Positions 1 to 6,381 of a stretch of 8,441 nucleotides of DNA are shown here, one piece after another; position 1 is the first letter of the stretch, and every line of letters begins with the position of its first letter. A program made the position numbers and the translations under genes. The stretch is from an uncultured Clostridia bacterium. Lineage in GTDB: Bacteria > Bacillota > Clostridia > Christensenellales > Borkfalkiaceae. Location of the stretch: contig CALWBJ010000122.1 of NCBI GenBank assembly GCA_944376035.1, forward strand, positions 1-8,441. The letters are read 5' to 3'. The notes below the pieces were generated by a model. The model saw nothing but the letters and a program-made list of their open reading frames with translations. It did no database searches and was not told where the DNA came from.

Positions 1-26
1 TCCCATCAGGTGGCCACCTGATGGGA
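1..26. repeat. Perfect 26-bp palindrome
   Basis: The first 26 bases are a perfect inverted repeat with half-site TCCCATCAGGTGG and no spacer (centre TGG/CCA). Because it begins at base 1 it could extend further left than can be seen. It is not followed by a T-run, so it is not an obvious terminator. Candidates are a protein-binding or cruciform site, part of a mobile-element end, or an assembly artefact if base 1 is a contig end. The palindrome itself is certain; its role is unknown. Confidence 0.85.
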
Positions 27-52
27 ATTTTCGCTCGAAACGAGGAAAATCC
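24..52. repeat. Imperfect hairpin next to the 26-bp palindrome
   Basis: ATTTTC-G-CTCG (27-37) pairs with CGAGGAAAAT (41-50) around an AAA loop, with G33 bulged. GG (24-25) and CC (51-52) extend the stem past a bulged A26. It directly abuts the 26-bp palindrome, so the first 52 bases are two consecutive stem-loops. Function is unknown; it may belong to the same junction or mobile-element debris. Confidence 0.55.
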
Positions 53-63
53 GTTTTCGTAAG

Positions 64-140
64 GATAATGTCAAGAATTTTGTGTAAACACCTTGTAGAT
101 TTTTTGGTGTTTTTGCTAAAAAATTCAGCTAATTGAGCTT
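64..140 (+). mobile_element. Solo terminus of an IS256-family-like insertion sequence (remnant)
   Basis: GATAATGTCAAGAATTTTGT followed by GTAAAC (64-89) resembles, from memory of the family, the IS256-type terminal inverted repeat (GATAAAGTC...AATTGTGTAAAA), with the element interior lying to the right. No transposase is present, and no matching inverted end was found in the window by eye. Only about 75 bases of element-like DNA precede the carbohydrate-binding coding frame. Within it, AAACACC (86-92) and GGTGTTT (106-112) form a 7-bp stem ending in T's, a small terminator-like hairpin. Best read as a truncated IS end at a rearrangement junction. The assignment rests on a recalled consensus and needs a database comparison. 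Confidence 0.35.
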
Positions 141-1834
141 GGGCAAGCGCGGAATTTTCCGTCGAGGGCAACAGCGATTACGAACTGAGTTTCTGGGTAA
201 AAACACAGTTCAATTACGACGCTTTTGTGTATTCAACCGTTATCCAGTATAAAGCCGACGGAAGTCCGGCGAATATTCCCGTTTACAACGGTAAAGCCGA
301 CGGCGATATTCCTTATTACGGAATGACTAACAGTTTCAATCCGCCGTGGATTTACAGGGTTTACGGAAATACAGTAACTTCCGAGAACCCTGACGGCTGG
401 GTTAACGTACGTTATTATTTTAATTCTTCATCCGAGGCGTCTTGCTGCGTTTTCGGTCTGGACATATCAGGACTAACCAATCAGAAAGGACATGCTCTCT
501 GGCTCGATGAGGTAAGTATAACCGCTTATGATAATATAGCAAATCTTGACTTCGAATATGCTGATAATATGAACAGACCTGTGGGCTGGTTTGCGAGCAC
601 CGCGAGAGATAACGCTCTGGATTACAGAGTAGTCAGCGATGTCTATCACAGCGGTAATTCAAGCCTTTATATAAAAACAGATTCGCTAAACAATCCGCAA
701 AGTATTATAAGTTCGGCACTTATTCCCGTAAACAGGACGGGTGGCAAACGTATATATGAAATCTCTTTCTATGTTTCGTCGAGAAACAGTAATTTTAAGA
801 GTATACAGTTGGATTTATGGTATTATAATCAGGACGGACTTAAAATTTGCGCCACAAACATCGATACATTGGCGTCGTCTGCCGTGGGAACAATAAAAAG
901 CCTTAATTCGGGTTCGGAAAGAAGCGAAAGGTCGTATGTGTTTACCAGGCTGGATATAGACGCTGACGCATATTATGTCAGTCCGGTATTCACATTAAGC
1001 GAGGGCGCAGCGGAAATATGGCTTGACGATATTACCATAAAACAGGTTGAAGACGACGGCACTATCATTGTTGCTCAGAACGATTTTCATGCCAAAGACG
1101 AATCGGGCAACATCGGAAGGTGGACGGTAGTCGACGATGATTTAAACTATGTTACCGACAACGCCTTATCCCATAATGTCGAAGTCGGTCAAGGAACCAC
1201 GACGTATTACGGTAGCCTTACTTCTTCCGACGGTAATGATTTTATGAGATACAGCACTAATACCATTGAAACTGCTTATGAATACAGAATAGTATTGTGG
1301 TATAGGAGCGCAAAAGCGGTACAGGTTCAGTTACGGTTTCTTAATTACATGAGGAAAGAATACGTCGGTGAAAGGAAATCGTTTGATTTATCTTCTTCGT
1401 CCGACTGGGTAAGTGAAGAAATAATATTTATTTCTCCGAGTGTTACCTATCTCGATGTGCTTGTAAGAAATCTAAGCGGCGGCACTCTCGATATTTCAAA
1501 AATTATTATTTATCAAGGAGATTCAAAAAAAGCCGATATGAGTTGGTCGGCGAGTTGGATAAATTATTATAAAGATTTCCGTTGGAGTAAAGAAAATACC
1601 TCTTTTTATTACCGTAAGACGATAGAGATTTCGGGCACGGAAATCGTTTATGCTCCTTTGCAGTTTACGGCGGATGACCAAGTGGCGCTTTATGTTAACG
1701 GTATTAAAATACTTTCAACTATCGGCGACGCTTCCTCTTCGTGGTCGGCCATAAATATAGTTGAGATACAGGATTATACGGCGTTTCAGAAAGTAATTCA
1801 GAACGGTACGGACATGAGCGAAGGAATAAAATAA
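137..1834 (+). CDS. Fragment of a multi-CBM surface glycoside hydrolase (rhamnosidase-type N-terminal domain), truncated at both ends
   Basis: The frame is open from 137 (stop at 134-136), and its only possible start codon is GTG 227, which has no ribosome-binding site. Coding clearly begins before 227: the strand YELSFWV...IQYKADG at 185-256 aligns with YEISFYV...LWYYNQDG and YEYRIVL...RFLNYMRK later in the protein. Numbering from 227, there are three CBM4/9-like galactose-binding beta-sandwich modules: one partial, to about residue 102 (ending LWLDEVSI); one at about 104-275 (NLDFE to IWLDDITI); and one at about 281-431. Residues 439-520 (WSASWI, SFYYRKTIEI, TADDQVALYVNG, VEIQDYTAF) match the lectin-like N-terminal domain of alpha-L-rhamnosidases. 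The protein then stops where a catalytic domain would follow. There is no visible signal peptide, anchor or catalytic domain. Probably a decayed or rearranged piece of a large exported plant-glycan-degrading protein; expression is doubtful. Confidence 0.7.
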   Translation, partial: AWASAEFSVEGNSDYELSFWVKTQFNYDAFVYSTVIQYKADGSPANIPVYNGKADGDIPYYGMTNSFNPPWIYRVYGNTVTSENPDGWVNVRYYFNSSSEASCCVFGLDISGLTNQKGHALWLDEVSITAYDNIANLDFEYADNMNRPVGWFASTARDNALDYRVVSDVYHSGNSSLYIKTDSLNNPQSIISSALIPVNRTGGKRIYEISFYVSSRNSNFKSIQLDLWYYNQDGLKICATNIDTLASSAVGTIKSLNSGSERSERSYVFTRLDIDADAYYVSPVFTLSEGAAEIWLDDITIKQVEDDGTIIVAQNDFHAKDESGNIGRWTVVDDDLNYVTDNALSHNVEVGQGTTTYYGSLTSSDGNDFMRYSTNTIETAYEYRIVLWYRSAKAVQVQLRFLNYMRKEYVGERKSFDLSSSSDWVSEEIIFISPSVTYLDVLVRNLSGGTLDISKIIIYQGDSKKADMSWSASWINYYKDFRWSKENTSFYYRKTIEISGTEIVYAPLQFTADDQVALYVNGIKILSTIGDASSSWSAINIVEIQDYTAFQKVIQNGTDMSEGIK

Positions 1835-1946
1835 ATAACTGAACATACATGTAATTTAATTATTTAACAACTGAAATTAGTTTTAAGCGACGATACAGAT
1901 TGCTGATTTATTTTAATAGGTATATTGTGCCGAAGTTAATCTAACG

Positions 1947-1960
1947 ACTTTTCGAAAAGT
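1947..1960. promoter_or_regulatory. Palindrome upstream of the rpiR-like promoter, possible operator
   Basis: ACTTTTCGAAAAGT is a perfect 14-bp palindrome lying 10 bases upstream of the -35 box of the regulator gene. Its core TTTTCGAAAA recurs at 2877-2886, just after a TATAAT ahead of the kinase gene. A symmetric site at both promoters of the cassette would suit the dimeric RpiR-family protein encoded here, but AT-rich palindromes also arise by chance and no binding specificity is known for this protein. Confidence 0.35.
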
Positions 1961-1970
1961 AAAATGGTTG

Positions 1971-1999
1971 TTGACAAATAGTCGTTTAGGTTGTAGAAT
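1971..1999 (+). promoter_or_regulatory. Sigma-A promoter of the RpiR-family regulator
   Basis: TTGACA (1971-1976), a 17-base spacer and TAGAAT (1994-1999) make a near-consensus vegetative promoter. Transcription should start at about 2006, giving a leader of roughly 27 bases before the ATG at 2033. Confidence 0.8.
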
Positions 2000-2032
2000 A
2001 TAAAAAAATTACATTTAAAAATCTGTGAGAGA

Positions 2033-2785
2033 ATGATGCTTATAAGTATAAACAGAAACATTATAGACACCCTTTCTAAAACTGAATTGGATATTGTGCA
2101 TTTTATAAATGACAACGAAGATAAGTTTTCCGAATTGTCTATTGGCGACATAGCCCGGAAAACATTTTCATCGATATCCACCGTTTCAAGAGCAATTCGG
2201 AAATGCGGAATCAACGGATTTCAGGAATTAAGATACCGTGCGATTAATAATGTGCAAAAAAAAGACGTCAGATATATGACCGATATTATAAACAGATCTC
2301 TTATCGATGCCCAGGAAACTATTGACCGTATTTCCGTTACAGAGTTGTTAGAAACCGTTCGTTTGATAAAAGAATGTAACAAAATATACGTATTTGCCCG
2401 CGGTTTGAGTGAATATGTTGCGGAGGAGTTCGCTCTTAAATTACAGTTGCTCGGTAACGACGTCGCTTTTTATCACGACCCGAATATAATGAGAATCTGC
2501 TCGGAAAAAATGAAAAAAGGCGATCTTTTGATTGTTTTTTCATTAAACGGTAAAACTGCCGAATTGGTTGAGTCTTCTCAGAATGCTTTTTTCAGAGGTA
2601 TTCCGATTGTACTTTGTTGTTGTGATGAAAATACTCCAATGAGTGAGTTTGCGCACTGTAAACTGACAGGGTATCAACAATCGGATCACTCGATAAAAGA
2701 TTACGAGGTTGCGTCAAGATTGTCCTTACAGATAATATCAAGGCTTATAACGGATTACCTTGTTGTATACAGACAGAATATATAA
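2033..2785 (+). CDS. RpiR/MurR-family transcriptional regulator with SIS domain
   Basis: A 250-residue cytoplasmic DNA-binding regulator of sugar-phosphate metabolism, the usual length for the family. The N-terminal RpiR helix-turn-helix covers about residues 1-77 (LSKTELDIVHFI, then LSIGDIARKTFSSISTVSRA at 35-54). A SIS sugar-phosphate-binding domain covers about 105-245, with GLSEYVAEEFALKLQLLG (124-141) and VFSLNGKT (168-175) corresponding to the usual SxSGxT phosphate-binding loop. The start is uncertain between adjacent ATGs at 2033 and 2036; only a weak GAGAGA precedes them. It has its own promoter and terminator and stands upstream of a kinase, aldolase and dehydrogenase on the same strand. 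Regulators of this type control such cassettes in response to a phosphosugar, so it is probably the local regulator. The exact effector and whether it represses or activates cannot be told. Confidence 0.93.
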   Translation: MMLISINRNIIDTLSKTELDIVHFINDNEDKFSELSIGDIARKTFSSISTVSRAIRKCGINGFQELRYRAINNVQKKDVRYMTDIINRSLIDAQETIDRISVTELLETVRLIKECNKIYVFARGLSEYVAEEFALKLQLLGNDVAFYHDPNIMRICSEKMKKGDLLIVFSLNGKTAELVESSQNAFFRGIPIVLCCCDENTPMSEFAHCKLTGYQQSDHSIKDYEVASRLSLQIISRLITDYLVVYRQNI

Positions 2786-2790
2786 AGAGT

Positions 2791-2854
2791 AAAACAGATA
2801 AAATATTTTTTATTAAATTTGATTAAAGAATATTTTTATCTGTTTTATTATTTT
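2791..2854 (+). terminator. Intrinsic terminator after the RpiR gene
   Basis: TAAAACAGATAAAATATT (2791-2808) pairs with AATATTTTTATCTGTTTTA (2829-2847), with a single bulged base and a 20-base loop, followed by TTATTTT. The stem is long but AT-rich. It starts five bases after the regulator stop codon and separates that gene from the kinase operon. Confidence 0.65.
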
Positions 2855-2870
2855 AAAGAAAATTGATTTA

Positions 2871-2886
2871 TATAATTTTTCGAAAA
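2871..2886 (+). promoter_or_regulatory. Possible promoter -10 with overlapping operator for the kinase operon
   Basis: TATAAT (2871-2876) is immediately followed by the palindrome TTTTCGAAAA (2877-2886), which would cover the transcription start, a classic repressor position. The same ten bases form the core of the palindrome upstream of the regulator promoter. The weakness is the lack of a good -35: only TTATTT at a 17-base spacing, overlapping the terminator tail. If used, it gives a leader of about 325 bases carrying the fold at 2933-3049. Confidence 0.3.
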
Positions 2887-2932
2887 TTTTAAAGTATGTA
2901 AATTGATAAAAGAGCGAATACGGAGCGAACGT

Positions 2933-3049
2933 ACTGCCATAATCGGGTAGCGTAACTTGCGAAGGAATTTTGCGCTGTAAGTTCGTAACCCTGTATGTCA
3001 GAGGGGTGAGGCGTTATTTACGACGGAGTCATACGCTGTAAGCGGTAGT
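2933..3049 (+). ncRNA. Candidate structured RNA (leader element or small RNA), unassigned
   Basis: Hand folding gives three helices. ACTGCC (2933-2938) pairs with GGTAGT (3044-3049), closing the structure with one G-U. The strand 2945-2961 (GGGTAGCG...TTGCG) pairs with 2973-2991 (CGC...AAGTTCGTAACCC) in about 15 pairs with small bulges. GCGT (3011-3014) can pair with ACGC (3033-3036), or alternatively CGCT-GTA-AGCG (3034-3044) forms a local hairpin. CGCTGTAAG occurs twice (2973-2981 and 3034-3042), so alternative pairings exist. It matches no riboswitch or RNA family that I recognise. It could be a regulatory leader of the downstream operon, an independent RNA or an intergenic repeat. Confidence 0.3.
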
Positions 3050-3060
3050 CTTAAAAGTAA

Positions 3061-3091
3061 TTGACAAAAGAGAAAAGAAAATTTTTAACAT
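3061..3091 (+). promoter_or_regulatory. Possible promoter upstream of the kinase gene
   Basis: A perfect -35 hexamer TTGACA (3061-3066) is followed after 19 bases by TAACAT (3086-3091), a mediocre -10 at a slightly long spacing. It would start transcription near 3098, leaving a leader of about 110 bases that excludes the structured stretch at 2933-3049. It competes with the TATAAT at 2871 as the operon promoter. Confidence 0.35.
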
Positions 3092-3208
3092 ATAGTTTGA
3101 TGTCGGCAATGCAGTTGAAAATGTTTTCATTTTTTGGAAATGTTTTTAATTGTGTTTTTTTTAAAAAAATTTTTCCGTTTGGTATAATTTTTACAGGAGA
3201 TATGTTAT

Positions 3209-4135
3209 ATGTTTTATACTTTTACGCCCAATCCGGCAGTCGATATGAATTTTAATGTCAAATCCATGCGTGCCGGTACGGTGAACAGGACATCGGACTT
3301 ATGTTATACGCCTAACGGGAAAGCGCTGAATGTCAGTTTTGTTTTAAAGCATTTCGGTGTGGCAAGCATGACATTCGGTTTTTATGGAGGTTTCACAGGA
3401 AAGTACATAGTTGATCAAGCGAATGCGCGCGGGGTGCCTGTTTTTCCAGTTTGGGTAGACGAACCGACGCGAATAAACATTTTTGTGAATAATAAAGGCA
3501 AAGAATACAAGATGGTTGGAGAAGGTTCGTATGTAGACAGAAAAGCGCAGTTAGAGATGTTGAAAATGATAGAGTCGAAAAGAGATATGGAATATCTCTG
3601 TGTCAGCGGAAGTCTGCCAAAAGGCATTTCTCCGACGTTTTATGATGAAATATTACTTGTTTGCGAGAAAAACAAAGTTAAGGTTATTTTGGATTCAAGT
3701 AATTCCAAAATTAATTGTCTGCTGAAATATCGTCCGTTTTTAATTAAACCTAACGACGAGGAATTAAAGTTATTCGGACTGTCCGCGAAGACCGAAAAAC
3801 TCGCCGCGGAATCGCTGAGAGAACTTTACAGACGCGGGGCACGGAACATCTTGCTCACCATGGGAGATAAGGGCGCGTATTTTTATAACGGCGAAAAAAT
3901 TTATTATAGCAATACCGTGCCGGTACGGTTGGTAAGTTCTGCCTGCGCCGGCGATGCGGCATTGGCTGCTTTTTTAAGCGTCTGGATCAGGAATGATTAC
4001 GGTCATATAAAGCAAGCGATGAAGATATCTGCTGCGGTAGGCGCAAATGTAGCCGAGAGTAACGGAATAGGGGATTTGGCAAACGTGGAAAAATATGAAG
4101 CCGGAATAACCGTAAGAGAAGTAAAGAATGTGTAA
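3209..4135 (+). CDS. PfkB-family hexose-phosphate kinase (1-phosphofructokinase / tagatose-phosphate kinase type)
   Basis: A 308-residue cytoplasmic sugar-phosphate kinase, the normal length for the FruK/LacC branch of the ribokinase fold. It should phosphorylate a ketohexose monophosphate to a 1,6-bisphosphate using ATP. Visible motifs are TPNPAVD at 6-12 (substrate binding), GKALNVS at 37-43, SGSLPKG at 133-139, IKPNDEE at 179-185, and ACAGDAALAAFL at 245-256 with the catalytic base Asp249. The usual GAGD is CAGD here, a variant that keeps the Ala-Gly-Asp anion hole. The start at 3209 is set by AGGAGA (3195-3200) eight bases upstream. The aldolase gene follows after 14 bases, so the two are almost surely cotranscribed, pairing bisphosphate formation with cleavage. 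Whether the substrate is fructose-1-P, tagatose-1-P or tagatose-6-P cannot be decided from sequence alone. Confidence 0.9.
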   Translation: MFYTFTPNPAVDMNFNVKSMRAGTVNRTSDLCYTPNGKALNVSFVLKHFGVASMTFGFYGGFTGKYIVDQANARGVPVFPVWVDEPTRINIFVNNKGKEYKMVGEGSYVDRKAQLEMLKMIESKRDMEYLCVSGSLPKGISPTFYDEILLVCEKNKVKVILDSSNSKINCLLKYRPFLIKPNDEELKLFGLSAKTEKLAAESLRELYRRGARNILLTMGDKGAYFYNGEKIYYSNTVPVRLVSSACAGDAALAAFLSVWIRNDYGHIKQAMKISAAVGANVAESNGIGDLANVEKYEAGITVREVKNV

Positions 4136-4149
4136 ATGGAGGAAACGTC

Positions 4150-4998
4150 ATGTCGTTAGTTTCATCAAAGGAATTGCTTTTAAAAGCGCAAAAAGAAGGG
4201 TATGCGGTAGGCGCGTTTAACGTAGAAAATATGGAGATGATTCAGGCGGTAGTAGCGGCGGCCGAAGAGATGAATTCACCCGTAATTATTCAGACAACGC
4301 CTTCTACTTTAAAATATGCAGATCTCGGTTACTATTATTCAAACGTAAAATTTGCAGCGGAAAACGCGAGGATACCTGTTGTTATACACTTGGATCACGG
4401 CGACAGTTTTGATCTCGCCATGCGTGCTTTGCGAGGTGGATATACCTCTGTAATGATTGACGGCTCACATAATCGGTTTGAAGATAACATAGCGCTTACC
4501 AGATCTGTCGTAGACGCATGTCGTCCGGCAGAAGTGCCTGTTGAGGCTGAACTCGGAAAAGTCGGCGGGAAAGAAGACGATTTGGACGGAGGCGCAGGCG
4601 GTTATACCGTTCCTGGCGAAGCGGAGGAATTTGTTGCGCGCACAGGTGTGGATTCCCTGGCGATTGCGATTGGTACGGCTCACGGAGTTTATAAGGCTGA
4701 ACCTAAGATTGATCTGGATAGATTGAGCGAAATCAGGGCGCTTGTGAGTGTTCCTTTGATTTTACACGGGACATCCGGCGTTCCTGACGAAGTTGTTAAA
4801 GAATGTGTAAAGCGCGGTATTTGTAAAGTAAATTATGCTACGGATTTAAGGATAGCCTTCTCTGACGGCGTAAAAAAAGTTCTTTCTGAAAGACCCGAGA
4901 CGTATGATCCGAAGAAATACAATTCGGTCGGCAGAGACTTTGTAAAAGAATACGTCAGACAAAAGATAACTGTTTTAGGCAGTTGTAATAAAGTTTAA
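4150..4998 (+). CDS. Class II ketose-bisphosphate aldolase (GatY/KbaY/FbaA type)
   Basis: A 282-residue zinc-dependent aldolase that cleaves fructose- or tagatose-1,6-bisphosphate to dihydroxyacetone phosphate and glyceraldehyde 3-phosphate in the cytoplasm. HLDHGDS (80-86) carries the catalytic Asp82 and zinc ligand His83. VEAELG (131-136), GTAHG with His178 and LHGTSG with His206 supply the other metal and phosphate contacts. The spacing follows the GatY/KbaY-size subfamily (about 284 residues), including the GGKEDDLDG loop at 139-147. NYATDLR (228-234) is the usual phosphate-binding segment. GGAGG (4138-4142), seven bases before the ATG, fixes the start. It lies 14 bases after the kinase and 120 bases before the dehydrogenase. 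All key residues are present, so it should be active. Fructose versus tagatose stereospecificity cannot be read from the motifs; the neighbours make a tagatose-type role plausible. Confidence 0.93.
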   Translation: MSLVSSKELLLKAQKEGYAVGAFNVENMEMIQAVVAAAEEMNSPVIIQTTPSTLKYADLGYYYSNVKFAAENARIPVVIHLDHGDSFDLAMRALRGGYTSVMIDGSHNRFEDNIALTRSVVDACRPAEVPVEAELGKVGGKEDDLDGGAGGYTVPGEAEEFVARTGVDSLAIAIGTAHGVYKAEPKIDLDRLSEIRALVSVPLILHGTSGVPDEVVKECVKRGICKVNYATDLRIAFSDGVKKVLSERPETYDPKKYNSVGRDFVKEYVRQKITVLGSCNKV

Positions 4999-5078
4999 TA
5001 CGGATACAAAAATTTTTTTAATGCCGGAGATTTACTTTTATTTGCTTATATAATGTATAAAACAAAATAAGGAACAAG

Positions 5079-5099
5079 AAGTCTGTTATTAAACAGATT
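5079..5099 (+). other. Intercistronic stem-loop between aldolase and dehydrogenase genes
   Basis: AGTCTGTT (5080-5087) pairs with AACAGATT (5092-5099) around an ATTA loop, with one G-U pair. No T-run follows, so it is not a terminator. It sits eight bases before the AGGAG of the dehydrogenase gene and may affect processing or translation of the third cistron. Confidence 0.35.
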
Positions 5100-5118
5100 A
5101 TAAATTAGGAGTGTTGAA

Positions 5119-6381
5119 ATGAAAACAAAAGCAGTACGGTTATACGGTGCGGACGACCTTAGATTAGAGCAATTTGAATTGCCCGAAATTACCGAAAACG
5201 AAATTTTGATCAGAATTGTAACGGACACTGTATGTACATCAACCTATAAGGCAATGAAACAGGGACCTGAACATAAACGTGTTCCTGCGGACATAGCGAC
5301 TAATCCTATTATCGTAGGGCATGAAATGTGCGGCGAGATAGTGCAAGTCGGAAAAAATCTTGAATACAAATGGGATGTCGGACAAAAAATAGTTATTCAT
5401 CCTGCATTGAAATTGGAAAGCGGATATGACCCCGGATACTCTTTTCCTTACATCGGCGGAGATTCGGTTTATGCGGTTGTCCCTGAGATAATTATAAAAA
5501 GAAATTGTTTGATACCTTATAACGGCGAAGCATACTTCAAAGGCTCATTGCTCGAATCTTTCGGATGTATCGTCAGGGGATTCAAGGCTTGCTACCATAC
5601 TGACCTTAAAGACTATAAAAGGACGGACGGCATTAAAGCAGGCGGCAGGTTGGCGATATTGGGCGGCGCCGGACCGATGGGAGTGGGCGCGGCAGAACTT
5701 GCAAAAAAATACGGTAAAGCAAAAATGGTTGTCGTTACAGATATCAATCAGGAAAGATTGAATTCTGCGGCAAGTAAATGCACTGTTGCCGCGGCAAAAG
5801 AATGCGGGTGTGATTTAAGATACATAAATACTTCCGGGATGGAAAACGCCGCGAAAGAACTGATTGAAATGTCAAACGGCGGCTTTGACGACGTAATTCT
5901 GATGGCGCCCGTGCCCGAACTGTTCACTTTGGCGGGCGAAATTTGCCGCGAAGACGGCTGCATTAACATGTTCGCAGGTCCTTCGGACCATAACCTGCAG
6001 GGAAAAATAAACATATACAGAATACACTATGACGGAATTCATTTGGTCGGAACTACCGGTAGCATTCCGGAAGATACATCGGAAGTATTAAGACTTATCG
6101 AAGCAGGCGATATCAATCCTGCGGTAGTAGTAACTCATATACTCGGCTTAAACGCGGTAATCGACACATTAAAAGCGATTGCTACGCCCGGCGGCGGGAA
6201 AAAAGTCTGTTATACGGGTCTGGATATACCGCTTGTGGCAATAGACGAATTTGCCGAACTCGGTAGAACAGAGCCTATGTATAAAAAGTTGGCTGAAATC
6301 GTCAATAAGAACGGCGGTTTATGGTGTGAAGAGGCTGAAAAATATTTACTTGCACACGCGCCTGAAATTTCCATGCGGTAA
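5119..6381 (+). CDS. Zinc-binding dehydrogenase of the SorE (L-sorbose-1-phosphate reductase) type
   Basis: A 420-residue medium-chain NAD(P)-dependent dehydrogenase. It resembles SorE of enterobacterial sorbose operons in its opening (KAVRLYGADDLRLEQFELP), in GYSFPYIGG (106-114), and in THILGLNA...GGGKKVCYTG near the C-terminus. SorE reduces L-sorbose 1-phosphate to glucitol 6-phosphate. An N-terminal GroES-like catalytic half has Cys39, His68-Glu69 (VGHE) and Glu146 as likely zinc ligands. The Rossmann half carries GGAGPMG (182-188) and Asp208 (VTDIN), the latter suggesting NAD preference. No CxxCxxC structural zinc cluster is visible. AGGAG (5107-5111), seven bases upstream, sets the start. 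As third gene after kinase and aldolase it probably feeds a hexitol- or ketose-phosphate into the pathway. The exact substrate is inferred; other polyol-phosphate dehydrogenases of this family are possible. Confidence 0.85.
   Translation: MKTKAVRLYGADDLRLEQFELPEITENEILIRIVTDTVCTSTYKAMKQGPEHKRVPADIATNPIIVGHEMCGEIVQVGKNLEYKWDVGQKIVIHPALKLESGYDPGYSFPYIGGDSVYAVVPEIIIKRNCLIPYNGEAYFKGSLLESFGCIVRGFKACYHTDLKDYKRTDGIKAGGRLAILGGAGPMGVGAAELAKKYGKAKMVVVTDINQERLNSAASKCTVAAAKECGCDLRYINTSGMENAAKELIEMSNGGFDDVILMAPVPELFTLAGEICREDGCINMFAGPSDHNLQGKINIYRIHYDGIHLVGTTGSIPEDTSEVLRLIEAGDINPAVVVTHILGLNAVIDTLKAIATPGGGKKVCYTGLDIPLVAIDEFAELGRTEPMYKKLAEIVNKNGGLWCEEAEKYLLAHAPEISMR

Larger units (their letters stand above)
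2786..3208 (+). other. 423-base intergenic region with terminator and structured leader
   Basis: There is no credible gene here. It holds the regulator's terminator (2791-2854), a TATAAT with an adjacent TTTTCGAAAA palindrome (2871-2886), a GC-richer foldable stretch (2933-3049), a TTGACA at 3061-3066 and a very T/A-rich run (3119-3190). The run contains an extended -10-like TGGTATAAT (3180-3188), too close to the kinase ribosome-binding site for a normal leader. The composition of 2910-3050 is clearly unlike the flanking AT-rich DNA. Confidence 0.6.

Noticed and set aside
24..159. Nine-base direct repeat GGAATTTTC at 24-32 and 151-159 flanking the IS-like segment, like a target-site duplication
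   Set aside because: The IS-like end starts at 64, not next to the repeat, and joining the two copies does not restore an open frame upstream, so it is not a clean insertion footprint.
3035..3048. TGTAAGCGGTAGTC resembles the first part of a CcpA cre site
   Set aside because: The second half does not fit the cre consensus (three of the last four positions mismatch).
3180..3188. Extended -10-like TGGTATAAT just before the kinase gene
   Set aside because: Transcription would start inside the Shine-Dalgarno sequence, and the -35 position is poor (TTTAAA).
3061..3255. 64-codon TTG-started frame overlapping the start of the kinase gene
   Set aside because: No ribosome-binding site, overlaps the kinase in another frame, low-complexity Phe/Lys-rich content from T/A-rich DNA.
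4465..4726. Open frames on both strands inside the aldolase gene
   Set aside because: They lie wholly within a fully conserved aldolase coding sequence and have no initiation signals or family resemblance.
5049..5054. TATAAT between aldolase and dehydrogenase genes as an internal promoter
   Set aside because: No acceptable -35 hexamer at 15-18 bases and no extended -10; most likely chance in AT-rich spacer DNA.
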